A stretch of DNA of 53,340 nucleotides, taken from Verrucomicrobiota bacterium. GTDB taxonomy: Bacteria; Verrucomicrobiota; Kiritimatiellia; CAIQIC01. Below the pieces are notes generated by a model. The model was not told the origin of the DNA. It was given only the letters and a program-made list of their open reading frames with translations, and searched no databases. This document shows, one piece after another, positions 41,703-48,848 of the stretch. Each line of letters begins with the position of its first letter. Positions within the stretch are counted from its first letter, which is position 1. Where the stretch lies: positions 1-53,340 of the forward strand of contig SCQF01000045.1 in NCBI GenBank assembly GCA_004321905.1. The letters are read 5' to 3'. The position numbers and the translations under genes were made by a program.

Positions 41703-41753
41703 TTTTCCAAGCCTTGGAAAAAGTGCGTTATGATTTTTCCAAGGCTTGGAAAA
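41703..41753. repeat. paired dyad, locus 15
   Basis: There are dyads at 41703-41721 (loop GCC) and 41735-41753 (loop GGC), with starts 32 bp apart. The second overlaps the end of the ABC ATPase gene and encodes its last residues, VFQALEKS. Confidence 0.9.
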
Positions 41754-42978
41754 CTTCGTCCGCGTGCTGCCAACCAACCGCGCCGCGCGTGAGCAATGCG
41801 CGCAAACGCGGCTGTGCTTCGCGCTGCGGCGTGAAATCGCGCTGTTCCAGATTGCGCGTATTGATGAGTACGCGCGTACCGCGGTCCAGCGCTTCCCCGG
41901 CAAGCGTGAGCAAGGCCAGATTGCCGGGGCCGAACGGCACTTCGGTCAATACGAGCACGTCGGCGTCGGCGCTGATTTTCCGCGCGGCGACGAGCGCCTC
42001 CGTGCCAAGCGACGAAAACGGTTTTTCCAGCGCGGCGGGTACATCGAGCGCCGTTGCCGCCTGCGCATCGCTATCGCCCATGTTCAGCGGGCCGCAACTC
42101 GCGTGGTGACCGGTGAGCACGAGCCGGCGCAGCAATTCCGCGCCGCTGCCGCCGCCCGCCAGTACGTGAACGCGGCTGGCCACGCCGGGCGGCGCGATGC
42201 GCGGCTGGCGCTCCGGCTGCACCTGCGGCGCGCGTCCGCTTTCCTGGCGCACGCGTACATCGCAATGATAGGTCTCGCGCAGCAAATCCTCATGCAGCAC
42301 ATCGGACGGTGTCCCGATGGCCGCCAACCGACCGTGATCGAACAGCGCCAGTCGCGCACAAAATTCCGCCGCCAGATTGAGGTCGTGGCTGGTCATCACC
42401 ACGGTCAATTGGCATTCGCGGTTCAGCCGTTCCAGGAGTTGGAAAAATTCCCATTGGTGGTTCAGATCGAGGTGCGCAGTCGGTTCATCGAGCAGCAGAA
42501 TTTGCGTTTCCTGGGCCAGCGCCAGCGCGAGCGCCGCCCGCTGCTTTTCGCCGCCGCTCAATTCCTCGAAGGGTCGCTCGCGTAGTTCGAGCACATCAGT
42601 ATAGGCCATCGCGCGCTCGATCGCACGCCGATCATCGGCGGCCAGTCGCGCCCAGCGCTGCCGCACATTGGTGCGCCCCAGCGCGACCAATTCACCCACG
42701 GTGAACGGCAGCGGCACGGAAAGTTCCTGTGGCACCACCGCCACCCAGCGCGCGCGTTCGGCGGGACGAATCTCACGCAGCTCACGTTTACCCAGGCGCA
42801 CCATGCCCGCCCGCGGCTTTAGCAAGCCGGTGATGACGCGTAACACGGTGGACTTGCCCGCGCCGTTCGGGCCCACCAGCGCCAGCCATTCGCCCGCGGC
42901 CACCGCCAGCGTGACATCGTGCAGCACATCAACCTCGCGGTAGGCGGCGAAAACGGATTGGAGTTCGATGGCGGGCAT
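41728..42978 (-). CDS. FecE/BtuD-type ABC transporter ATP-binding protein with C-terminal extension
   Basis: This 416-residue protein is an ABC ATPase (Walker A VGPNGAGKSTVLRV, signature ELSGGEKQRAALA, Walker B ILLLDEPTAHLDL, switch His in MTSHDL) of the iron-siderophore/vitamin B12 uptake type. After about residue 255 comes a 160-residue extension (VHVLAGGGSGAELLRRL, ADADVLVLTEVPFGPGNLALLTLAGEAL, RVLINTRNLEQRDF) not present in plain FecE/BtuD. It is P-loop-like or nucleotide-handling in looks; function is unknown. The last residues, VFQALEKS, come from the dyad repeat. It starts five bases after the permease stop. No binding protein gene is in the window. Confidence 0.87.
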   Translation of the reverse strand: MPAIELQSVFAAYREVDVLHDVTLAVAAGEWLALVGPNGAGKSTVLRVITGLLKPRAGMVRLGKRELREIRPAERARWVAVVPQELSVPLPFTVGELVALGRTNVRQRWARLAADDRRAIERAMAYTDVLELRERPFEELSGGEKQRAALALALAQETQILLLDEPTAHLDLNHQWEFFQLLERLNRECQLTVVMTSHDLNLAAEFCARLALFDHGRLAAIGTPSDVLHEDLLRETYHCDVRVRQESGRAPQVQPERQPRIAPPGVASRVHVLAGGGSGAELLRRLVLTGHHASCGPLNMGDSDAQAATALDVPAALEKPFSSLGTEALVAARKISADADVLVLTEVPFGPGNLALLTLAGEALDRGTRVLINTRNLEQRDFTPQREAQPRLRALLTRGAVGWQHADEVFQALEKS

Positions 42979-42983
42979 GGTGT

Positions 42984-43958
42984 TCACTCCACCCAACTCG
43001 CGGATCGGCGCCGGCGTAACAGCCACAGGAAAAACGGGCCGCCCAACAACGACGTGACCACGCCCACCGGCACCTCGACCGGCGCAAAGAGAGTGCGCCC
43101 CAGCGCATCACAGAGCACGAGGAACATCCCGCCGGCCAGCGCGGTGGCCGGCAACAAGCGCCGATGGCCGGGGCCGACGAGTCCGCGCATCCCATGCGGT
43201 ACAATCAGTCCCACAAAACCGATCATTCCGCTCAACGCCACCGCGGCTGCCGTCAGCAACGTGGCCAACCCCAGAGCCAGCGCGGTGATGATCGCGGGCG
43301 AGACGCCAAGATGGTGGGCCATCTCCGGGCCCAGCGTCAGCGCATCGAGATCGCGCGCGAGCCAAAGTACGCCCAGCAGCGCCACGGCGATCAGCGCCGC
43401 GCCCACCATCAACAGGGCCCCGGAGTCGGCCTGTAAATTGCCGAGCAACCACCAGACCACGCCATGCAAGCCTTCGACCGGCGCCAGCGAGATGAGCAGC
43501 ATCAGCAAACTGGACATGACGGAACTGATGATCACGCCGCTCAGCAGCAGCCCGTAGCGGGAAAGGTGGCCATGCTGGCGGGCCAGCGTATACACCAAGG
43601 CCAGGGTTATCACCGCCAGCAGAAATGCGCCCGCCGGCAAGGCAAAGACCGAATACGCCGTCCAGCCCAGCAGAATGACCAACCCGGCGCCCAACCCCGC
43701 GCCGCTGGAAACACCCAGCACATAGGGCTCGGCCAGCGGATTGCGTAACACCGCTTGCAGCACCGCGCCCGCCACCGCCAAGCCCGCGCCGACGGCAAAG
43801 CCACACACCACGCGATTCAACCGCAGCGACAAAATCGCACGGCCCAATTCCGTGCGCGGGTCGGGCCAGATGGTACCGGAGCCACCCACGAGCAGTGCGC
43901 CGACCAACGCCACCGGCGCGAGCAGGCCCAGCAGCCAAAGTATTCGTGAGTTTTTCAT
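42984..43958 (-). CDS. FecCD/BtuC-type ABC transporter permease
   Basis: This 324-residue permease has about nine to ten helices and the family segments RLNRVVCGFAVGAGLAVAGAVLQAVLRNPLAEPYVLGVSSGAGLGA, GFVGLIVPHGMRGLVGPGHRRLLP and EVPVGVVTSLLGGPFFLWLL. It takes up iron-siderophore, heme or vitamin B12. It is the first gene of the pair; the ATPase gene follows in the same direction. No cobalamin riboswitch is visible upstream. Substrate is therefore open. Confidence 0.9.
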   Translation of the reverse strand: MKNSRILWLLGLLAPVALVGALLVGGSGTIWPDPRTELGRAILSLRLNRVVCGFAVGAGLAVAGAVLQAVLRNPLAEPYVLGVSSGAGLGAGLVILLGWTAYSVFALPAGAFLLAVITLALVYTLARQHGHLSRYGLLLSGVIISSVMSSLLMLLISLAPVEGLHGVVWWLLGNLQADSGALLMVGAALIAVALLGVLWLARDLDALTLGPEMAHHLGVSPAIITALALGLATLLTAAAVALSGMIGFVGLIVPHGMRGLVGPGHRRLLPATALAGGMFLVLCDALGRTLFAPVEVPVGVVTSLLGGPFFLWLLRRRRSASWVE

Positions 43959-43989
43959 GCCGCGCCCGATACTAGCCACAAACGCGCTG

Positions 43990-44077
43990 ATTTCCAGCCG
44001 AGCTTTGCGAGACGGGCAGCTTTGTGCTGCCAAACCTTTGGAAGGTGGAACTGCTCATTTTTCCAAGCCTTGGAAGT
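43990..44077. repeat. dyad pair with one expanded member, locus 16
   Basis: The expanded dyad runs from TTTCCA (43990) to TGGAA (44042) and contains the 43-base unit (43991-44033) found inverted at 26991-27033. An ordinary dyad (loop GCC) follows at 44060-44077. The locus lies between the divergent permease and panB genes. Confidence 0.82.
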
Positions 44078-44099
44078 CAGTACCACACGGCTGTGGATT

Positions 44100-44108
44100 T
44101 GCTATACT
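44100..44108 (+). promoter_or_regulatory. extended -10 leaderless-type promoter of panB
   Basis: TGCTATACT gives an extended -10 (TGn plus TATACT, 44103-44108). The ATG of panB follows after six bases. No ribosome binding site and no good -35 are seen. Confidence 0.45.
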
Positions 44109-44114
44109 TTGGCC

Positions 44115-44915
44115 ATGAACTCCACCGCTCCATGGACTGCCGCGCGGCTGCGCGCGCTCAAGGGCCGTGAGAAGATCGTCAGCCTCACGGCCTATGACTT
44201 TGCCACCGCCCGGCTGGTGGACGAGTCCGGCATCCACCTCGTGCTCGTCGGCGACTCGCTCGGCATGACGGTGCTCGGCTACGAAAACACACTGCCGGTG
44301 ACGATGCTCGACATGCTGCACCACACCGCCGCCGTCGCGCGCGGCGTGCAGAACGCGCTTGTCGTCGCCGATATGCCGTTCATGTCCTACCAGATTTCCG
44401 TACCGCACGCTCTCTGCAACGCGGCGCGCTTCCTCAAAGTCGGTGCACACGCGGTCAAGATCGAGGGTGGTGCATTGCGTGTGCCGACCGTCCGCGCGCT
44501 GGTGGAGAACGGCATCCCGGTGCTCGGCCATATCGGGCTGACGCCGCAGAGCGTGCAGGAGTTTGGCGGCTTCAAGGTGCAGGGCCGCACGGAAGCCGCC
44601 GCCGAGGAATTGCTGCGTGACGCGCGCGCCTTGGAGGAAGCCGGTGTGTTCGCCATCGTACTCGAAAGTATTCCCCCCGACTTGGCCGGCAAAATCACCG
44701 CGGCCGTCGGCGTACCGACCATTGGCATCGGCGCCGGGCCGCAGTGCGACGGCCAGGTGCTCGTCATCCACGACCTGCTCGGCCTCGGCGGCGACTGGAA
44801 GCCGAAATTCGCCAAACGCTACGCCGATCTCGGTACTGCCGCCCGTGCCGCCATCAGCGACTACAAGCGCGAAGTCGAAACCGGAAAATTTCCTGGCCCG
44901 GAGCATTGCTATTAA
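44115..44915 (+). CDS. panB: 3-methyl-2-oxobutanoate hydroxymethyltransferase
   Basis: This 266-residue TIM barrel enzyme makes ketopantoate for pantothenate and CoA. Seen: EKIVSLTAYDFATARLVDESGIHLVLVGDSLGMTVLGYENTLPVTMLDMLHHTAAVARG with metal ligands, MPFMSYQIS, AHAVKIEGG, GHIGLTPQSVQEFGGFKVQGRT and GIGAGPQCDGQVLVIHDLLGL. The start is ATG 44115; the 31 upstream codons encode repeat sequence. panC follows after an ACAGAAG palindrome. Confidence 0.95.
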   Translation: MNSTAPWTAARLRALKGREKIVSLTAYDFATARLVDESGIHLVLVGDSLGMTVLGYENTLPVTMLDMLHHTAAVARGVQNALVVADMPFMSYQISVPHALCNAARFLKVGAHAVKIEGGALRVPTVRALVENGIPVLGHIGLTPQSVQEFGGFKVQGRTEAAAEELLRDARALEEAGVFAIVLESIPPDLAGKITAAVGVPTIGIGAGPQCDGQVLVIHDLLGLGGDWKPKFAKRYADLGTAARAAISDYKREVETGKFPGPEHCY

Positions 44916-44917
44916 TT

Positions 44918-44978
44918 AGACAGAAGGGAACGAAGCAACAAAGCAAGTCTGACTTCGTTTTTTCGTTTCTTCTGTTCA
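44918..44978. repeat. ACAGAAG-type long palindrome, copy 2
   Basis: ACAGAAGGGAACGAAG pairs with CTTCGTTTTTTCGTTTCTTCTGT. It is the same family as 2488-2558. It fills the panB-panC gap. Confidence 0.75.
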
Positions 44979-44988
44979 ACGCTTAAAA

Positions 44989-45834
44989 ATGAAAATCATT
45001 CATTTCGGTAAAGAAATGCAGCAAACCGCCCACGCGTTGCATGGTCAAGGCAAGCGGATTGGCTGCGTGCCGACGATGGGGTTTCTCCATGCCGGGCATC
45101 TTTCGCTGGTCAAACTGGCGCGCGAACGCAGCGATGTGGTCATCTTGACGCTGTTCGTCAATCCGACGCAGTTCGGGCCGCAGGAAGACCTCGCCAAGTA
45201 TCCGCGTAATTTCGAGCGTGACGCCGCGCTGTGCCGCGAGGCGGGCGTGGATATCCTCTTTGCGCCGGAGGCGCCGGAGATGTATGCGGCGGACGCGAGC
45301 ATTTATGTGGTGGAAGAAAAACTTTCGCGCGGACTTTGCGGCGCGTCGCGGCTTGGCCACTTTCGCGGCGTGTGCACGGTCGTCGCCAAGCTGTTCAACC
45401 TTTGCATGCCGCACGTCGCGGTTTTTGGCGAGAAGGACGCGCAGCAATTCCGCATCATCCGGCGGATGACGCGCGACCTGAATTTCCCGGTCGAGATTGT
45501 CTCCGGCCCGACCTTGCGCGAGGCGGATGGTCTGGCGATGAGCTCACGCAATACCTATCTCTCCGCCGACGAACGCCAGCAGGCGTTGGTGCTCAAGCGC
45601 GCGCTCGACGAAACCGCGCGGCTCTTCCGCGCTGGCTGGCGCGACGCCACGGCGCTCAAGACGGCGATGCAGAAAATCATCACGCAAGCACCAGCCGCGA
45701 AAATTGACTATATCGAAATCGTGGATGACGAAACGCTGGAACCCGTTCAAACCTTGAGAAAGCCCGCGCTGGTCGCACTTGCGGTGTTCATCGGCAAGAC
45801 GCGGTTGATTGATAACATTGTCCTGAAGGCATAA
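44989..45834 (+). CDS. panC: pantothenate synthetase
   Basis: This 281-residue enzyme joins pantoate and beta-alanine. Signature parts are CVPTMGFLHAGHLSLVKLAR (HIGH-type ATP motif), LFVNPTQFGPQEDLAKYPR, FGEKDAQQFRIIRRM (KDxQQ motif), ADGLAMSSRNTYLS. It is paired with panB. The ATG has no strong ribosome binding site. The pair gives the last steps from ketoisovalerate, apart from PanE. Confidence 0.95.
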   Translation: MKIIHFGKEMQQTAHALHGQGKRIGCVPTMGFLHAGHLSLVKLARERSDVVILTLFVNPTQFGPQEDLAKYPRNFERDAALCREAGVDILFAPEAPEMYAADASIYVVEEKLSRGLCGASRLGHFRGVCTVVAKLFNLCMPHVAVFGEKDAQQFRIIRRMTRDLNFPVEIVSGPTLREADGLAMSSRNTYLSADERQQALVLKRALDETARLFRAGWRDATALKTAMQKIITQAPAAKIDYIEIVDDETLEPVQTLRKPALVALAVFIGKTRLIDNIVLKA

Positions 45835-45900
45835 CCGCGAATGAACGCGAATTGACGCGAAAATTTCCGTGTAATTCCGTGTGTTCCGTGGTTTTCTTCC
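45834..45900. repeat. ACCGCGAATGAACGCG / CCGTGTGTTCCGTGG palindromic repeat
   Basis: A compound repeat, ACCGCGAATGAACGCGAATTGACGCG followed by CCGTGTAATTCCGTGTGTTCCGTGG, lies between panC and namZ. Such words are common between genes in related bacteria. The first part of the open frame before namZ is made of it, so the true gene start lies beyond it. Confidence 0.65.
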
Positions 45901-45911
45901 CGCGAAAATCT

Positions 45912-47012
45912 GTGGCTAAAACCAAGTTCCAATTTGGCATTGATGTGCTGTTGGCGGAGCACGCTGACTGGCTGCGCGGCCGGCGCGTCGGTTTGGTGGC
46001 GCACGCGGCGAGCGTGGATGCCGCCGGTGTGCCGAGCGCTGAGCGACTACGCGTGGCGGGTGTGAACCTTGTGGCGTTGTTCGGTCCTGAGCATGGTTTT
46101 GCGGGCGTCGCCGGCGCCGGCGAGAACGTTAGCGATGCCCGCCATCCCGAGTGGAACATCCCGATCCACTCGCTTTACGGCACAACGCAGAAGCCGACGC
46201 CGGAGATGCTCGCCGACTCGGATGTCATCTTGTTCGATCTCCAAGACCTCGGCGTGCGGTGCTACACCTATTGCGCCACGCTCCGCAACGTGCTCGCAGC
46301 CGCGGCGGAGAACGGCAAGGCCTTCATCGTGCTCGATCGGCCCGTGCCGCTTGCGGGCGTCGTGGATGGCCCACTGCCGGAAGAAAAGTTCAGGAGCTTC
46401 GTCGCCGCGATCCCCGCGCCGTTTTGCTACGGCTTGACGCCGGGCCAAACCGCGCGCTGGCTGCGGGAAAAACTGAAACTCGATCTTGATCTGCGCGTCG
46501 CGGCTTTTCGGGGTACGCCGCCGGCGTCACGCTGGATTCCGCCCTCACCAGCGATCCGTACACAAGCGAATGCGCTGACCTATCCGGCGCTGGTGTTGTT
46601 CGAGGCGTTTCCGGCATTTAATGTTGGCCGCGGAACGCCGTGGGCTTTCCAAGGTTTGGAAAATGCGGACTGCGATTTTTCCAAGGTTTGGAAAACGCTT
46701 GCCGCCGCCCAGCTGCCGGGCGTGGAGTTTGAACTTCTGCCGCACGGTTTGCGGTTGGCGGTCACGGATGTGACGCTTTATCGGCCCACGCTGGTCGGCA
46801 TCGCGTTGGTGCAGGCGATCCAGCAAGTCTGGGGCGCGGAAAAGCTGTGGCAGCAACACGGCGCGCGGCCGGAGTGGTTCGATAAGTTGCTGGGCACCGC
46901 TCGCGTGCGGCAGGCGCTGCCGGCGGGCGTGGAGCTTGCGGAGATCGGCGCGATGTGGGAGAAAGATGTCCGCGCGTTTCGGCGCGAAATCGGCAGCCAA
47001 TGTGAGGACTAA
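45912..47012 (+). CDS. namZ: exo-beta-N-acetylmuramidase NamZ-like (DUF1343), with an in-frame repeat insertion
   Basis: This 366-residue protein is of the DUF1343 family, whose founder releases N-acetylmuramic acid from peptidoglycan fragments. Seen: FGIDVLLAEHADWLRGRRVGLVAHAAS, NLVALFGPEHGFAGVAGAGENV, IHSLYGTTQKPTPEMLADSDVILFDLQDLGVRCYTY, FIVLDRPVPLAGVVDGP and AFPAFNVGRGTPWAF. The start is GTG 45912, after the repeat. A dyad pair (46646-46695) is in frame and encodes FQGLENADCDFSKVWKTL at about residues 245-262, in the place where relatives have a conserved loop after RGTxxPF. No secretion signal is seen at this start. The catalytic centre is probably kept, but the loop is not native. Confidence 0.85.
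   Translation: MAKTKFQFGIDVLLAEHADWLRGRRVGLVAHAASVDAAGVPSAERLRVAGVNLVALFGPEHGFAGVAGAGENVSDARHPEWNIPIHSLYGTTQKPTPEMLADSDVILFDLQDLGVRCYTYCATLRNVLAAAAENGKAFIVLDRPVPLAGVVDGPLPEEKFRSFVAAIPAPFCYGLTPGQTARWLREKLKLDLDLRVAAFRGTPPASRWIPPSPAIRTQANALTYPALVLFEAFPAFNVGRGTPWAFQGLENADCDFSKVWKTLAAAQLPGVEFELLPHGLRLAVTDVTLYRPTLVGIALVQAIQQVWGAEKLWQQHGARPEWFDKLLGTARVRQALPAGVELAEIGAMWEKDVRAFRREIGSQCED
46646..46695. repeat. paired dyad inside namZ, locus 17
   Basis: There are dyads at 46646-46663 (loop GGT) and 46677-46695 (loop GGT), with starts 31 bp apart, lying wholly in the coding frame of namZ. The length is such that the frame is kept. Confidence 0.93.
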
Positions 47013-47015
47013 AAA

Positions 47016-47705
47016 ATGTCGCAAAAGAAGCAATACAACATTCGTTGTCCGAAGTGTGCGCAGGAGCAAGCGGTTGCGTTGTTCGAGTCGGTCAACGTGA
47101 CGGAAGAGCCGGCATTGCGCGAGGCGTTGATGCTGAATCGGCTGAACGCGGTGACCTGCGCGAGTTGTGCGTTTGCCTTTCAGGTTCACAAGCCGCTGCT
47201 CTATCACGATGTGGCGCGCGGCTTCATGGTCTACTGGCTGCCGGTGCCGGCGGGCGCGGAGGAAGCCGGTGAGCGGCAGTTTGCCGAGTTGCTGTTGCAG
47301 TTGGCGGCGCAGCAACCGGCGGGACAGGCGCTGCCCGCGATGTATCTGGTGTTCACGCGCACGGAGTTGGTCGAGCGTATTTTCCTGCTGGAAGCGGGGC
47401 TGGATGAGCGGCTGATCGAATACGTGAAGCACCTGATGTATCTCAACAATCAGGGCAAGCTCGACCCGGCGCGCAAGGCGCTGCTCTTCGATGCACAGGA
47501 TTCGACGCCGGAGAATTTGTGCTTTGTGGTGCAGGACGTGACGACGCGCAAAATGGAGGCCGTGCTGAACTACAGCCGCAAAGCCTATGACGCGCTGGCC
47601 GAAATGTTCCGCGCCGAAGAAAAGATGCGGATGTTGCGTGAGTTGTTTCCCGGCCCACAGGTTAGCGCCCGTGCATTGCTTTGCCGTCAGCCGGACGAAT
47701 CCTGA
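47016..47705 (+). CDS. CpXC domain protein
   Basis: This 229-residue protein has the CpXC-type zinc region YNIRCPKCAQEQAVALFESVNV followed by LNAVTCASCAFAFQVHKPLLYHD, with two CxxC pairs at about residues 11-14 and 50-53. The rest is helical (ARKALLFDAQDSTPENLCFVVQDVTTRKMEAVLNYSRKAYDALAEMF). The function of CpXC proteins is not established. It begins three bases after namZ and is probably cotranscribed. Its stop is 14 bases from the convergent TPR gene end. Confidence 0.82.
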   Translation: MSQKKQYNIRCPKCAQEQAVALFESVNVTEEPALREALMLNRLNAVTCASCAFAFQVHKPLLYHDVARGFMVYWLPVPAGAEEAGERQFAELLLQLAAQQPAGQALPAMYLVFTRTELVERIFLLEAGLDERLIEYVKHLMYLNNQGKLDPARKALLFDAQDSTPENLCFVVQDVTTRKMEAVLNYSRKAYDALAEMFRAEEKMRMLRELFPGPQVSARALLCRQPDES

Positions 47706-47719
47706 CGCCGCGCGCGGAC

Positions 47720-48499
47720 TTATTTGTGCGGCACGGCAGGTGTACTCGGCGCAGGCATCGTGGTGAGTGCCGGGATCGCGGGTATCGGCTGAGCAACCGA
47801 CACTCCTTTGGCCTGTGCGCGCTTCTTCATGTCAAGGTTTTGCAACGCCGAGCGCACGTGCCCTTCCCACGGACTTTCCGAATTTTTGACGAGAAAATCC
47901 TCGTAGGTGATGCGTGCGGCGTCGAGTGCGCCGCGGGCTTCCAGGCAACGTGCTTTGCCGAAAATGGCCAGCGGCGTCAAATAGTGGCCGGGATGTGCCG
48001 GGATGAATTTTTCATAGCCCGCCAGCGCTATATCCGTCATGGTCGAGGCTTCGGCGCAATGCAGGCGGCCCAATTCAGCGGCCGGCGCAAAGGGGTGCTG
48101 CGGATAGCGCTCCTCGAATTTTTGATAGCTGGCCCGGGCGGGCTCATATTGACCCGTACTGAAAAATTGCGCGGCCAGCGCGAGCAGCGCCAGCGGCGCC
48201 GACGGCGTATTGGGATAACGATCGGCGACGAGTTGCAAGCGCTGCGGTGTCAGGCCCGGCCCCAGTTTTTCTTCCGGTATCGGCTGGCCGGACAGCATCC
48301 GCGCAGCCTTCTCAAGTTGATCCTGCTGGTGATTTTGCCGGATGCCAAAACCTACCGCCACCGCCACCGCGAGGGCTGCGCCGATCAGGACCGTCGGTCC
48401 ATATTTTTGCAAAAACTCGCGGACCTCCCGCACGGAAACCTTGTCGAGTTCACTCGCCGGCGGTGGCGCAACGGGCGCCGGTTGTTGTTCATTTGCCAT
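47720..48499 (-). CDS. tetratricopeptide membrane protein
   Basis: This 259-residue protein begins MANEQQPAPVAPPPASELD and has one membrane helix (YGPTVLIGAALAVAVAVGFGI) at about residue 35, as in YfgM-like proteins. TPR-like repeats follow (PLALLALAAQFFSTGQYEPARASYQKFEERYPQHPFAP, PLAIFGKARCLEARGALDAARITYEDFL), and a Pro-rich tail. Envelope or quality-control roles are known for the class; the partner here is not clear. The start follows AAAGGACAAAGC. It is divergent from aceE. Confidence 0.75.
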   Translation of the reverse strand: MANEQQPAPVAPPPASELDKVSVREVREFLQKYGPTVLIGAALAVAVAVGFGIRQNHQQDQLEKAARMLSGQPIPEEKLGPGLTPQRLQLVADRYPNTPSAPLALLALAAQFFSTGQYEPARASYQKFEERYPQHPFAPAAELGRLHCAEASTMTDIALAGYEKFIPAHPGHYLTPLAIFGKARCLEARGALDAARITYEDFLVKNSESPWEGHVRSALQNLDMKKRAQAKGVSVAQPIPAIPALTTMPAPSTPAVPHK

Positions 48500-48572
48500 G
48501 ACAGCTTTGTCCTTTCGCAAGGCGCGATTTATGCCGTTGCCGGCCCGAAAACGCAAGCCCGCAAAACGCGCT

Positions 48573-48586
48573 GACTTTTCCAAGCC
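48573..48586. repeat. decayed half dyad, locus 18
   Basis: CTTTTCCAAGCCTG keeps a left arm and loop but lacks TTGGAAAA. A further half, CAGCCTTGGAAAACG, lies at about 48751-48765, 180 bases on. They seem to be remnants in the TPR-aceE gap. Confidence 0.55.
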
Positions 48587-48848
48587 TGCGGATTTTAATC
48601 TGAAGCGCAACGGGTGTGAGCAAAGAAGGCGCAAGGCCGTTGATCTTCGGTGGATTGAAAAGCAAAACCGCCGGCCTCGCAAACGCCACGCTTACCGAGC
48701 ACCTAACGACTTGGGACCCCACCAGCCTGCGGCACTTTGCCTTGAATTCCCAGCCTTGGAAAACGGCGCTTTTCCCGTCACCGCCGGCTGGTATTTTTTG
48801 AAAGCGCTTCGATTCTGTGCTAATTTGCACGCCGCTGAAGGAGTGAAC

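Noticed and set aside
43959-44114. Cobalamin riboswitch in front of the BtuCD-like genes
   Set aside because: No B12-box-like words or suitable structure are visible. The gap is taken up by the dyad locus, including its 43-base expanded unit.
45852-45911. Longer N-terminus of NamZ
   Set aside because: The first 20 codons are made of the CCGTGTAATTCCGTGTG repeat. The GTG at 45912 gives the family start.
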